DNA of 64,000 nucleotides from Myxocyprinus asiaticus (Eukaryota; Chordata; Actinopteri; Cypriniformes; Catostomidae): contig NC_059356.1 in assembly GCF_019703515.2 (NCBI RefSeq), positions 27,519,197 through 27,583,196 on the forward strand, written 5' to 3'. Shown piece after piece: positions 1 to 11,282 of this stretch. Every line of letters begins with the position of its first letter. The first letter of the stretch is position 1. A program made the position numbers and the translations under genes. The notes below the pieces were generated by a model. That model saw nothing but the letters and a program-made list of their open reading frames with translations, did not search any database and was not told where the DNA came from.

Positions 1-711
1 ATTGGCAGCGGCACATGCAGCATCTGAGGGCGGTTCTGAGATTGCTGAGATGAGCGGGACTCACAGCAAACCCCAAGAAGTGTGCGATTGGGCGGGTGTG
101 TCCCCAAATTAACAAGACTGCAGTGATTGCGACCTGCCTGAGGCCCAAGAGGGGGTGAGACAGTTCCTGGGGCTGGCTGGCTATTATAGGAGATTCGTGC
201 CTAATTATTCGGATGTCACCAGCCCGCTGACTGATCTCACTAAAAACGGAGCAGTGTTAACAGGCGTTCATGCAGGTTAAAGCCACACTTTGCGGGGGGC
301 TGCTTTTACATTCACCCGATTTCTCTCTCCCTTTTGTCTTGCAGACAGACGTTCCAGACAGAGGGCTGGGGGCCGTGCTCTCGCAGGTGGTGGAGGGGGA
401 GGAGCGACCGGTGCTGTATATTAGCCGCAAGCTCTCGCTGAGGGATACTAAGTACAGCACCATTGAAAAGGAGTGTCTCGCCATCAGTTGGGTGCTCCTC
501 ACTCTCTGGTACTACCTGTTGGGGCGGGCCTTCACCCTCTGCTCGGATCACGCCCCACTCCAATGGCTCCACCGCATGAAGGATACCAACGCGCGGATCA
601 CCCGGTGGTATCTGGCTCTCCAGCCCTTTAAATTCAAGGTGGTCCACAGACCGGGAGCGCAGATGGCTGTCGCCGACTTCCTTTCCAGAAATGGGGGGGG
701 AAGTGGTAGAC
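1..711 (+). pseudogene. Ty3/gypsy pol fragment: reverse transcriptase tail and RNase H
   Basis: The tail of a Ty3/gypsy polyprotein, cut by the left window edge. Bases about 150-240 encode the end of the reverse transcriptase (RQFLGLAGYYRRFVPNYS). After a frame break near 245-295, RNase H follows: TDVPDRGLGAVLSQ near 345-386 (first Asp), STIEKECLAISW near 457-492 (Glu), SDHAPLQW near 543-566 (Asp) and VADFLSR near 670-690. The open frame continues to 821 and therefore runs into the LTR. No integrase lies between RNase H and the LTR at 753, which departs from the usual PR-RT-RNaseH-INT order. Identification as gypsy pol is secure; the subfamily is inference. Confidence 0.88.
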
Positions 712-752
712 ATGCCAGATGTCTCCCCAGCCTGAGTCAGGTGGTGGGGATA

Positions 753-1159
753 TGTGGCAGCAGGGGCGTGGTCAAGCGTCCGTCCGGAGTGAGAGAAAGT
801 GGTAAGGGCACTTGCACCTGAGCTAGATTATGTTTAACACCTGATTCTAATTCCAGTGAGCATGGAGAGAGCGGAATATAAGCAGCCATACCACCAGCAG
901 AGAGAGAAAGAGAGTCTGGCACAAGGAAGGCCACGGTGCTCCTGAAGCTGTTGCGTTCATTCTGTTGTATTTGTTAAGCTGATGTGTTTAAGTAACTATG
1001 CGCCTGTAAAAGCTAATGTGTTTAAGTGACTACGTGCCTGTGAAGCTGATGAGTTTGTGAAGTTGAAAAGCACTGATGTGGCCGATTAAAAGTCTTACCT
1101 GGGCCTGGAAAACCCACTTTCCTGTGTTCTCCTTCCCTTCTGCTGTGAAGTTTGTTACA
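753..1159 (+). repeat. 3' LTR of the gypsy element
   Basis: Begins TGTGGCAG just after a purine-rich stretch (741-750, polypurine-tract-like) and ends TTTGTTACA, so it has TG...CA termini. A shorter, diverged relative lies at 26464-26841; both share the opening GGCGTGGTCAAGCGTCCGTC-like block, the CACCTGAG block and the ending in CTTCCTCC/TTTGTTACA. It contains repeated GTGAAGCTGA motifs near 970-1070. The 5' LTR is outside the window, so no TSD can be tested. Confidence 0.75.
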
Positions 1160-1184
1160 TATATATATATATATATATATATAC
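1159..1184. repeat. (AT)n microsatellite
   Basis: About twelve AT dinucleotides directly at the outer edge of the gypsy LTR. Confidence 0.9.
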
Positions 1185-1185
1185 A

Positions 1186-1413
1186 TAAAACCCATCATGT
1201 TTATTACCTCTAAAGGATGCTGTTATACTGCAGAACCAAGCCATTTTAATTGTAGAATCCTTCAGTGCCGGCCACAGAGGAACACAAAGGAATAAAAAAA
1301 CAAAAATTTAAAAACTGTTGGCAACTATCGGCAAAGATTTTTGCAGATAACCGATAGTTCCAAAAACAACAATTGGCACCGATGAATCTGTAAAACCAAT
1401 ATATTATTATTTT
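1186..1413 (+). mobile_element. hAT-like family A, right-half fragment
   Basis: About 230 bp closely resembling 31705-31935, the right part of a fuller copy at 30891-31946. Shared landmarks are CATCATGTTTATTACCTCTA, CTGCAGAACCAAGCC and the terminal GATAACCGATAGTTCCAAAA. The left half and the outermost right terminus are missing. Confidence 0.65.
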
Positions 1414-2779
1414 ATGCATTCTCTGTAATCGTTCTTGAATATTGGATTGAATGTCGGCAGTGGATGGTGATGTCAAACGAGTCCATGAGAACGTAAGAAC
1501 ACAAAAGAATGCACACTGGGATACAGCTTATGTTTCATTGTGCAATATTTTCTATATTCTGTCTTATTAATTTTGCCTGACACATTCGGTTTTCCTTTTC
1601 CACATTCACTTAGTTGACTTTTTGCTATTTGAGTGAGAGAGTACGGGGAGGTAACCTGTTACAGGCAGCTAAAGATCATTTAATGTTTTAATATGGCCTC
1701 ATGCCCTATTTCCCATTCCGTCTCTTTCTCCTTGACCTTCCCCACAGGCCCCACCTTATGGAGACATTAATGTTTCTAACCTGTGTTAACTAACCTGCTG
1801 GAATACCCGTGTAATATTTAATTTTTCCAGTCAACTGCAGACTGTCGAGGATAGAAGATAGTATTTAAGAGAGAAAAGAAGAAAAGAGCACTCAGCTCTG
1901 TCTGTAACATATGTAAAGATAATTCTCTCTCTCTCATATACACACACACTGGATGCAAAACTGTACTACTTCATGCTGGGACTGCTCTGCAAAAAAAATT
2001 TGAAAAATCTTGCTGTTACCATAAGGGTATATTTCTACTTGAACTCATCTTTAAAATTAGTTTTATTTTCATTTATTTTATTGGCAATATAAAAGTATAT
2101 TGTGTTCTGTCAATTTCTAGCAGGTTACTATAAGTACCACTAACAAAATTCACAGCATGCCACTTTCTTGCCTTTGGTTCTAGACGAGTCTCTTTCCAAG
2201 TTTGTTTGAAGTGAAAATATACAGAAAAGAAGAATCTAGCAACCAATGAAACCCAGACTCCATAATTTTCAAATTTTACATTCTGATAATGTTTTCAAGG
2301 TTTTGAAAGTAACTACCATTGCTAATTTGAATAGTTTACATGTTGCAAGGGTTATGAGAAAATCTCTACTTTGCCATTTAAAGTAATTATTATAAGCAAT
2401 ATAAATAAAACATATAATTATAACCAAATGGTATCATTAGTTTGATGGCACATAATGCCATTTTGAACCCAACCAATTACAAACTGAAAAACAAATAATT
2501 TTGAAAATCATCCACATTCAAGCTGAAGAGTGCATTAAAAGAAAATACAGTAATACATAGACAGTTAGTTCTGGTCCACTAATCTGGTTGGTCAAGTGGT
2601 GTTCTGAGAGTGTTGTATTTAGTATAACAGTTCTGTTTTTATAATGCCACTTGTCTGTGTTTGTGGCATTCAAGATACGGCATTCCATTGTCAGTCTGTG
2701 TAGGTCCTGCTTTAGCTTCTTTATGAACTATTTTTGTTAACGGAAAATAAATCGATAAAATAACTGGCCATATTGTGTC
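1414..2779. other. No recognised gene or element
   Basis: AT-rich sequence with a short CA run near 1938. No splice-flanked coding segment, TIR pair or LTR was recognised. Confidence 0.5.
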
Positions 2780-2781
2780 TA

Positions 2782-4351
2782 CAGTTGTGCTCAAAAGTTT
2801 GCATACCCTGGCAGAAATGTTGCAATTTTGGCATTGATTTTGAAAATATGACTGATCATGCAAAAAAACTGTCTTTTATTGAAGGATAGTGATCATATGA
2901 AGCCATTTATCATCACATAGTTGTTTGGCTCCTTTTTAAATCATAATGATAATAGAAATCACCCAAATGGCCCTGATCAAAATTTGGCATACCCTTGAAT
3001 GTTTGGCCTTGTTACAGACACACAAGGTGACACTCACAGGTTTAAATGGCAATTAAATGTTAATTTCACACACCTGTGACTTTTTAAATTGCAATTAGTG
3101 CCTGTGTATAAATAGTCAATGAGTTTGTTAGCTCTCATGTGGATGCACTGAGCAGGCTAGATACTGAGCCATGGGGAGCAGAAAAGAACTGTCAAAAGAC
3201 CTGTGTAACAAGGCCATGGAACTTTATAAAGATGGAAAAGGATATTAAAAGATATCCAAAGCCTTGAAAATGCCAGTTAGTACTGTTAAATCACTTATTA
3301 AGAAGTGGAAAATTCAGGGATCTCTTGATACCAAGCCAAGGTCAGGTAGACCAAGAAAGATTTCAGCCACAACTGCCAGAAGAATTGTTTGGGATACAAA
3401 GAAAAACCCACAGGTAACCTCAGGAGAAATACAGGAAAAAGATGGTGTGGTTGTTTCAAGCAACACAATACGACGATACTTGAACAAAAATTAGCTGCAT
3501 GGTCGAGTTGCCAGAAAGAAGCCTTTACTGCACCAATGCCACAAAAAAGCCCTGTTACAATATGCCAGACAGCACCTTGACACATCTCACAGCTTCTGGC
3601 ACACTGTAATTTGGAGTGACGAGACCAAAATAGAGCTTTATGGTCACAACCATAAGCGCTATGTTTGGAGAGGGGTCAACAATGCCTATAGTGAAAAGAA
3701 TACCAACCCCACTGTGAAGCATGGTGGTGGCTCACTGATGTTTTGGGGGTGTGTGAGCTCTAAAGGCATGGGGAATCTTGTGAAAATGGATGGCAAGATG
3801 AATGCAGCATGTTATCAGAAAATACTGGCAGACAATTTGCATTCTTCTGCACAAAAGCTGCGCATGGGACCTCCAGTGGTTACAGCAGAAAAAGGTGAAG
3901 GTTCTGGAGTGGCCATCACAGTCTCCTGACCTTAATATCATCAAGCCACTCTGGGGAGATCTCAAACATGTGGTTCATGTAAGATGACCAAAGACTTTGC
4001 ATGACCTGGAGGCATTTTGCCAAGACAAATGGGCAGATATACCACCTGCAAGAATTTGGGGCCTCATAGACAACTATTACAAAAGACTGCACGCTGTCAT
4101 TGATGCTAAAGGGGGCAATACACAGTTTTAAGAACTAAGGGTATGCAGAATTTTGAACAGGTGTCATTTCATTTTTTTCATTGTTGCCATGTTTTGTTTT
4201 ATGATTGTGCCATTCTGTTATAACCTGCAGTTGATTATGAATCCTATAAGAAATAAAAGAAATGTGTTTTGCCTGCTTACTCATTTTTTCTTTAAAAATG
4301 GTACATATATTAACAATTATCCAAGGGTATGCAAACTTTTGAGCACAACTG
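2782..4351 (+). mobile_element. Tc1-family transposon, near full length, decayed
   Basis: Flanked by TA dinucleotides at 2780-2781 and 4352-4353. The ends are inverted repeats: CAGTTGTGCTCAAAAGTTTG on the left and the reverse complement at 4322-4351. Each end carries a second inner copy of the motif (about 2977-2998 and 4138-4160), the IR/DR arrangement of several fish Tc1 families. It contains one transposase remnant (3171-4131). Confidence 0.92.
3171..4131 (+). pseudogene. Tc1 transposase, inactivated
   Basis: A DD34E cut-and-paste transposase remnant. The start at 3171 opens MGSRKELS. The N-terminal paired-like helix-turn-helix is visible around 3264-3490, including KKWKIQGSLDTKPRSGRPRK. 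The first catalytic Asp lies in WSDETKIELYG near 3615-3648, and the glycine-rich VKHGGGSLMFWG follows near 3712-3750. Inactivating changes include a TAA at 3246, a small deletion near 3432, a stop at 3492, and a deletion after LRMG near 3870 that removes the segment holding the second Asp and shifts frame. In the frame covering the third catalytic position, IIKPLWGDL near 3935-3961 has Lys where family members have Glu. The product cannot transpose; the identity is secure. Confidence 0.93.
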
Positions 4352-4353
4352 TA

Positions 4354-5011
4354 AAATGTAAAAGTAACTTGATTTTAACTTATTATTTAAAGAGGTGTTG
4401 TATAAAAAGCAATATCAAACTCACAATTGTGCTGTTGTTCATGTAATTTTGCTTCTATGATATGTTTCTCAACTATTGTCTGAGGGTGTTGGTAGTCAGC
4501 TCATGCCAGAGTTCATTAGCTGAGTGGTGAGGAAGAGAGGGTTCTTTCCACCACACCTTGACTGAAGACAGAGGTCATCTCTAGAGCTGTCGGTTCACTT
4601 GAGTGCACACAGGGCAGAGTGTCACAGAGAGTGCATGGAGAGTAGAAGAGTACAAAAAAAGAGGGAGGACTTACAATTTCGGTGGAAAGAAATGATGCCA
4701 CTGTGTGCAGACAGACATTAGTCTAACAACAAGATTGTGTCAAAAAGAATGAGAAAAGGGTGGCAGTGGATGGAGAAGGGGTGAAAATAGAGAGAAAGGG
4801 AGTGGTAGAAACATAGTATCAGACCTGTTAAATAGAGCCTGTGTCATGTTACACCTTTCCTAAACATGCAAGTTTCTGTGATTCCCAGAGCTGTTGTTAT
4901 TTTCCAGTCAGTGTTTTACATTCACATTGCCTTACATTCTATTAGCCAATAGAAGCGAACAATTGTTGTTTTTGTAGAAGTTTGAATTTAGAAACCCCCA
5001 AATTTGAATTT
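4354..5011. other. No recognised gene or element
   Basis: Unassigned intergenic sequence between a Tc1 copy and an Angel-like arm. Nothing coding or repetitive was recognised. Confidence 0.5.
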
Positions 5012-5290
5012 ACTCACCCATATGACTTTCTTTCTTCTGTCTATATTTTGATAGAGATTTGATGTGTTTATATCTAAACAATGCCAAGTCAATGTGGTCC
5101 AACACTTCCAAGTTCCAAAAAGGAAATAAGGGCAGCATAAAGGTATACTGTATGACTCAATGGGTTTAATCAAAGTCTTCTGAAGTGATACAAGTGGTTT
5201 TGGACAAGAAACAGACCAAAATATAACTCTTTTTTCACTATGAAAAAGAAGTGAAAGTTTCCACTTCAACAGCTCCCAGGGTGAGCTGTC
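5012..5290. mobile_element. Angel-like palindromic element, single-arm fragment
   Basis: Starts with ACTCACCCATATGACTTTCT and runs through phrases also seen in the arms at 28013-28716 and 56003-57672 (ATGACTTTCTTTCTTCTG, GGGCAGCATAAA, TCTTCTGAAG). The outer terminus and the opposite arm are absent. The tract stops where the foldback element begins at 5292. Confidence 0.5.
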
Positions 5291-5291
5291 A

Positions 5292-5949
5292 TACACCAAT
5301 CAGCCACAACATTAAAACCACCTGCCTAATATTGTGTAGGTCCCCCTCATGCCGCCAAAACAGCACCAACCTGCATCTCAGAATAGCATTCTGAGTTGCT
5401 GTTCTTCTCTCCACAATTGTTTACAGAACGGTTTCCGTCCACAGAACTGCCCCTCACCAACAATCATGCCACGGTCTAAATCACTGAGATCAAATTTTTC
5501 CCCATTCTGATGGTTGATGTGAACTTTAACTGAAGCTTCTGACCCGTATCTGCATGATTTTATGCACCGCACTGCTGCCACACGATTGGCTGATTAGATA
5601 ATCACATGGATGATTGTTGGTGCCAGACGGGCTGGTTTGAGTATTTCTGTAACTGCTGATCTCCTGGGATTTTCACACACAACAGTCTCTAGAATTTACT
5701 CCAAATGGTGCCAAAAACAAAAAACATCCAGTGAGCGGCAGTTCTGCAGATGGAAACATCTTGTTGATGAGAGAGGTCAACAGAGAATGGCCAGACTGGT
5801 TCGAACTGACAAAGTCTACGGTAACTCAGACAATCACTCTGTACAATTGTGGTGAGAAGAATAGCATCTCAGAATGTTTTGGTGGTATGAGGGGGACCTA
5901 CACAATATTAGGCAGGCGGTTTTAATTTTGTGGCTGATCAGAGAATGTA
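5292..5949. mobile_element. Foldback Tc1/mariner-type non-autonomous element
   Basis: The left end, ATCAGCCACAACATTAAAAC, recurs as its inverse at 5917-5940, and the inversion extends inward: CCTAATATTGTGTAGGTCCC at 5324-5343 pairs with 5896-5915, and CTCAGAATAGCATTCTGAG is itself palindromic. The inner part reads ATGCCACGGTC...ATGGTTGATGTGAAC, then a strand-switched segment from about 5600. It looks like two inverted copies of one element's end fused around a deleted middle. No intact transposase remains. Confidence 0.65.
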
Positions 5950-8014
5950 CTGTAGATCATAGACCTGTCACAGACTCTGTACTGTATGTGTTATTTTTCT
6001 TTAGCTACTCATATTTATATTCTTTGGTCCTCTCATCAGTACAGAAAAGTTCTGTAAAGTTCTGAATTCTTGATGGATCTTAACTCAGTCTGCTCAGCTC
6101 TACTCTGTAAGCAGTCAATTACTGCTGTCCCTCACAGCACCCTTCACCCTTCATCTGTCTGCCTATCAACCTCCCTCATCCACAGGGTTTCCTGCTTCAT
6201 CTCTGCCCCTTTCTCCCTCATCTGTACTTTATTATTTGCAATATACATATTTGTGAGACAGCTTGCAGTAACATGGTACAGTGATGATACAGTATCACAT
6301 GGTAATATAGTGCTACTTTGGTATATAGATAGTTGACAAAATACGTTTTTGAAATTGACGTGTCCTGCGAAGGGACATGCTTATCTATTCATCTAAATCT
6401 ATTGAAACTGAAGCTAATTCCTAAATAATTATTATGCAGGCCATTTTCATAGCCTCATAATAAATGTGAGGCAACATGAAACATTCATACTACTTCATCA
6501 GTCACACTGCAGGAACACTTTAAATGAATTAGTAAAGGCAAAAATTTGATTACAATGGTTAAAAAAAAAAAAACCTACAAAAATATTATGGTGATCTAAG
6601 ATATACACTTTCCCTTATACATTCATATACTTTTCAACCTAAACTCTTGATGTTGTACTGAATGGTACCATGACATTTGCAGTACTCCATAGATCTTCAA
6701 ACTAGGTACTGGTACATGACAAAGCATACTAATAAATACAGACTATAGTACTATTAACATGGTACTTTGTTTAAACAAACATGCAAAGGATTATGTGTAT
6801 TTTAACCGTCTTTTGTCGATGCAATTACAATGTGACTATGCCCCTGCATTGTAGCTACAGTATGTTTGTCAATGTTCATCAATCCTACAATGGCTGGGTT
6901 ATCCTGAGAGGGGTTTCTGTGAGACCACATTTGTTGAGATGTTCACATGAGGTTCCTGGGGTTTACACTTATAGTGTTGTCCCTAGGGGGTATCCTGTTT
7001 GTTTAGATTACACATTGCTATCAGGTATAAGTTCTGGCACACAGGCAGAACTTTGGGTTAAGTTTCAGAAGAGCTATGCTACACAATCTACATCAATCAA
7101 TTATTTTCCCCATAAGCACTTGGTCTGGCTTACTCTTCTTAATGTATTAGAAGAACTCGGATACATTGGCGAGCCTGATATCTGGTCAGCCAAATATAAG
7201 AAGATATAACAGATGGTAGTAACATGGTACATTTTTGTTAATGCTTTGTTGGTAAATTTGATTCGGCTATAGGCCTATGTTTGTTATCATGAGGCATTTA
7301 CATTTATCTGGATACCATTAAGAGAGTAACATCTAGAGACCATTTCATGATTGTAGAATGAATGCAGTAAAAGGGCTTAAAATAGAATAAAAGCAAGGGA
7401 GAAACATGGAAGAGAGATGACAGAAAATGCTGAACATGCACAAACAGATGTGCAAAAACTTATGAACAGGCATAGAAACAAACACAGACAAATCAGATCA
7501 CATGAGATTCAATAACCGGCCCGAACAGTCATCTACCCACCCATTTAGACCAGAGAGTGGGAAGGTGGGATGTCATATAGCTTTTTAAATAAAAGAGATA
7601 AGAAGTGAATCACTTGAGTTTTGTAGGAAGAGCAGAAGTGATGGTAAAATAGTGATGAAAGCTGTGACAATGGCTTATAAATCTCTGGAGAAGAAAAGTG
7701 ATGAAAGCATCTCGATGAGAACTCTCCTCTCCCTGTCAACCACTCCCAGAACAATGTTCTTTACCATTCCCTCTGTTTCTTTATGCCCTTAATTTTCTCG
7801 ACTCTCTACCAAAGACTTGCAGAAGAGATCTGAAAGCGTCGAGACCTCTTGGGTGCCATTGGAACTGAAGCAGATTATAAAAATTGTAATAATACTGGCT
7901 GAAAACTTAAGTTTATCTTCAGAAAGACAAATGCAAGTGGACTATAGAGGTGAGTTGGTATGGACAATTTAATTATTCTTAATTGGGTGTTACATGAAAT
8001 GACTGTCATTAAGT
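5950..8014. other. No recognised gene
   Basis: Contains several CATGGTAC-type motifs (about 6272, 6298, 6665, 6758, 7218) hinting at old MITE debris, a poly-A tract near 6560, and a 142-codon open frame at 6781-7209 with no family resemblance. No TIR pair could be fixed. Confidence 0.4.
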
Positions 8015-8252
8015 TTAAAGGGTTGGTTCACCCAAAAAATTAAATTCTGACACACAACAGGAGATGTTAGGCAGAATGTTAGTCTCAGTCACAATTCATT
8101 TTCATTGAATGGAAGAAGGTGCATAAAAAGTCTAAATTCTGTCACATCTCCTTTTGTGTTCCATGGAAGAAAGAATGTCATACAAGTTTGAAACAACATG
8201 AGGGTGAGTAGATGAAGACAGAATTTTAATTTTTAGGTGAACTAACCTTTAA
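8015..8252. mobile_element. Angel-like short palindromic MITE
   Basis: 238 bp with terminal inverted repeats: TTAAAGGGTTGGTTCACCC on the left and its diverged inverse ending AACCTTTAA on the right. The internal sequence also pairs: GTCTCAGTCACAATTCATTT with its inverse across the centre near 8100, and CTTTTGTGTTCCATGGAAGAAAG near the right arm. This matches the short palindromic elements described from zebrafish as Angel; the family name is from memory. Confidence 0.72.
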
Positions 8253-9570
8253 CTTGAAACAAACAAACAAATAAATTTAGAAGATGTGTTTTATGGTACT
8301 GTTGTGACAGCAGCAATAATATGATTTTAAGTATGGCTTCATGTGCAGTAATGAGGCATTTAAGGGTCAATGGAGCAAATTTAAGTAGGCTATGAAAAGA
8401 AATTAAATCCGCAGCATAACCTGAAATAACCTTACATGTTCACATCACAAAATGGCAATTAATGTAAAAGAGAACATATCTTTTAAAGTAAAGGAAGGAC
8501 ACTTCCTCATTCCCTAATTTCTATTGAAAATGAAATATGGCAGTTAGGGAACATTATCTAATAAACTGATTGCCATTGGTGGTTTTTCAAACACTCTGCT
8601 AATCACAGATTCAACAGCTCTGCTCCACTTATGAAGCTCAACCATGAATATAGTTCTCAATCTCACACTTTGAGTTAACCAACTTCAAATAGCTGTTATA
8701 TTTTAACCTGTTCTCTTTTTCAGATCTATTGTAGGGCCAGACAGTAAGTGTCAAGAAAGCTCTCTGTACAGAAATATATGTAAATCCCTTCATATTGGTG
8801 TTGGGACTAATCTGAGCCACCAAACTGGGAGTGAATCAGGCTGTGTTTTAGATGTAATCCTTAACAAATTGGTCAGACTCAAGCCTAAGTCAAAACCAAA
8901 AAAACGCACTTATGCACCCATTCCAGATAGACAACCAGAAGACAATTAGAAAAGAAGACAATAAGAAAATAAGAAAATAGTATATATTCTGATATATTTT
9001 GATGTTGTATATTTCATATATTAAAGAGATGATGCAATAAATGAGAACAAATCTAAAAAATTATATAGGATTTACTGTCACACTGAAGTTTCATGAGATG
9101 CAACTGGCTGTCAAATACATATTGAGCTACACTGAAGCTACACATAAGCTACACTGAAGCTACACATAAGCTGTATTTTCTCAGGCATTTATTGAATTTA
9201 AATAGACCCACAACTTCCATAATTTCAGTAGTACACCCAAATGACAATATATGTCATATCACACTATTCATGTGTTGTACTTGCTATAGTTTACTTCATT
9301 GTTGTTTCTTCATCAAACTGAAATGTCAAATGTAAATCAAGTAAATCACTGGAACATCAGCACTACCTTGAGTAAGAAATAACATAATAATAATATGTAT
9401 GTGTACATGCATTTGGGATACGGATAATTCACCACTGCTGCACAGAAAATTAACGTGATATAGTAATCATTTGTAAGAAAATAGTACTCATTTCTCTTCT
9501 AATAACCAAAAAAATATATATCCTGTGATGGTAAACTTAAATAGATAATTAAATTATCATAAAAATAGGA
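8253..9570. other. No recognised gene; short 22-bp tandem repeat
   Basis: AT-rich sequence. At 9125-9168 two copies of a 22-bp unit (AGCTACACTGAAGCTACACATA) stand in tandem. Nothing else was recognised. Confidence 0.5.
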
Positions 9571-9704
9571 GTCACGTGATGCCATGTGAGGAGCAGACGT
9601 GTAAACGACGAGCTCTACGCACTTTGCTAGTTTTTAATTATTTTCATGTTATAATCCGGTGAGATTCAATACACCCAGCTACATATCTGTTCTTTGAAGT
9701 CAAC

Positions 9705-10518
9705 ATGGCGAAGAAGTCAAAATCCTCGGGCTCTGGAGATAATAAAAGACACTTACATGCTCAAGCTGAAACCTCTGACGGGCCTGCAGACCAGGGACTT
9801 GGTTTGGACGGTGCGGTAGGAGAAATCCAGCGTCAACTGGCGAGCATGTCTGTGATGCTGATGATGGTTGTTGCTGACTTGGAAGATCTCGCTGTAATAC
9901 GTCGATCGATTACGGCGATGGAAACAAAATTCTCTGCGTTGGCTACAAGATTGTTGGAGGTCGAGAGATGGATCTGGAGTCATCGGAGAGAGAATTGTCT
10001 GCTAATCCGCTGGCGACCAAGATAGATGTGAAAAGCATTTTGGAAAAACTGGAAGATCTTGAGAATAGGAGCCGACAAAATAACATCCGGATTGTTGGAA
10101 TTCCTGAGCATGAAGAAGGCCGAGATATGGTGAAATTCCTAGACGAGCTCTTCCCAAGTCTGCTACAAGCTGGAAATCGAGCGAGCTTACAGAGTCCTGG
10201 CTCACAGAGGGAGAAAGGCCCCGATCAATTCTGGCCAAATTTCGGAGATCCTCCGATAAAGATCTCGTGTTGCGCAAGGCGAGGAGCAAAGGAAGGCTTT
10301 CTTGGAAGAATCACAACATTTTCTTGTTTCCAGATTTTGTGAATACGACAAGAGAGAAACGTGATCGATTCAAGGAATGCAAGAAACTCTTACACCAGCG
10401 GAAGATCACTTTTGCTCTGATGTTCCCGGTCAAACTAATGAGAATATTTACTAAGGATGGCCGCAAAATATTTACATGCCCACAACAAGCATTGTCTTTC
10501 ATAGAGTCAATGGACTGA
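9705..10518 (+). pseudogene. L1 ORF1 (RNA-binding chaperone), frameshifted
   Basis: L1 ORF1 proteins form trimers that bind the element RNA. The start MAKKSKSSGSGD at 9705 is the natural one. Reading then passes through three frames: a helical, coiled-coil-like part to about 9990, the conserved LEDLENRSRQNNIRIVGIPE core at 10047-10109 (start of the RRM-like domain), and the C-terminal domain ending QALSFIESMD at 10518. Two frameshifts, near 9980 and 10150-10270, break it. Length of about 270 codons fits the family. Confidence 0.88.
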
Positions 10519-10530
10519 GGAAGTCATGGT

Positions 10531-10975
10531 GTGTCTCTCACGTGCCTCAAATGGACTGACTCACTGAACATGCCTTTGGAAACTGGGCACCTTTTTTGTT
10601 TCTTTTTGTGCTGGTTCTGCCTAGCAGCTGGAGTTTGTTTTGTGGCACAACACTCCTTGTGGATGAATCTGCTCGTTCTTTGTGCTTATGCCTTCTATTG
10701 GATGGAGTGTGTTTCGTGGAGTATTTTTTTGCAGGACACTGGAATGATTATGTCATTTGATGCACTCACGAGCAGCCGTATCACTGAACATTCCTTTGAC
10801 TGTCTGAGGAAACTGAACAGCTTTAATTGTATTTATTTTTTATTATTTTTTTGTGCTGGTTCTGCTAGCGGCTGGAATTTGTTTTGTGGAGGAACACACC
10901 ATCGAGACAGTTTTGTGAATGAATTTACACGTTCTTTGTGTTTATTCTGCCTATTGGCTGGAGTTTGTTTTTGAT
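10531..10975 (+). repeat. Imperfect tandem duplication in the L1 inter-ORF spacer
   Basis: Two related units of roughly 250 bp (about 10531-10735 and 10780-10975). Each contains TTTTTGTGCTGGTTCTGC, then a TAGC(A/G)GCTGGA block leading to TTTGTTTTGTGG, then a CGTTCTTTGTG and GGCTGGAGTTTGTTT-like end. The repeats produce a cysteine/leucine-rich open frame that looks coding but has no ORF1 or ORF2 similarity. Confidence 0.6.
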
Positions 10976-11282
10976 ATTATTTTCTGTTATGTAATTCTGC
11001 CTTGCAGAATCTGTATAGAAGCACTGGACTTGAGCAATCCGATGGCAAAGTTGTCGTGGGGAATCTCGTAGGCATACATGGACTGTTTGAGTTTAGAGAG
11101 ATGGACGCCGGTTTGCTCTGTCGTGCGCGGGTTTAATGCGCACGTTTTTCTTTTTTCTGTTTGTTTGGTTCGAGGGGAATTTTGGGGTTTAATTTTTGCA
11201 CTAATGGGGAATGTGGTCTTTATAATTATATTTTTGACACACAATTTATTTTTTCCCATATGTCAAAATGTCAAATGTTAAT

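Noticed and set aside
6781..7209. 142-codon open frame starting MQRIMCILTVF
   Set aside because: No domain, no splice context, composition typical of AT-rich intergenic DNA. Retained only as a note in the region entry.
10531..10974. 147-codon Cys/Leu-rich frame between L1 ORF1 and ORF2
   Set aside because: Produced by tandem-duplicated spacer; it lacks similarity to L1 proteins.
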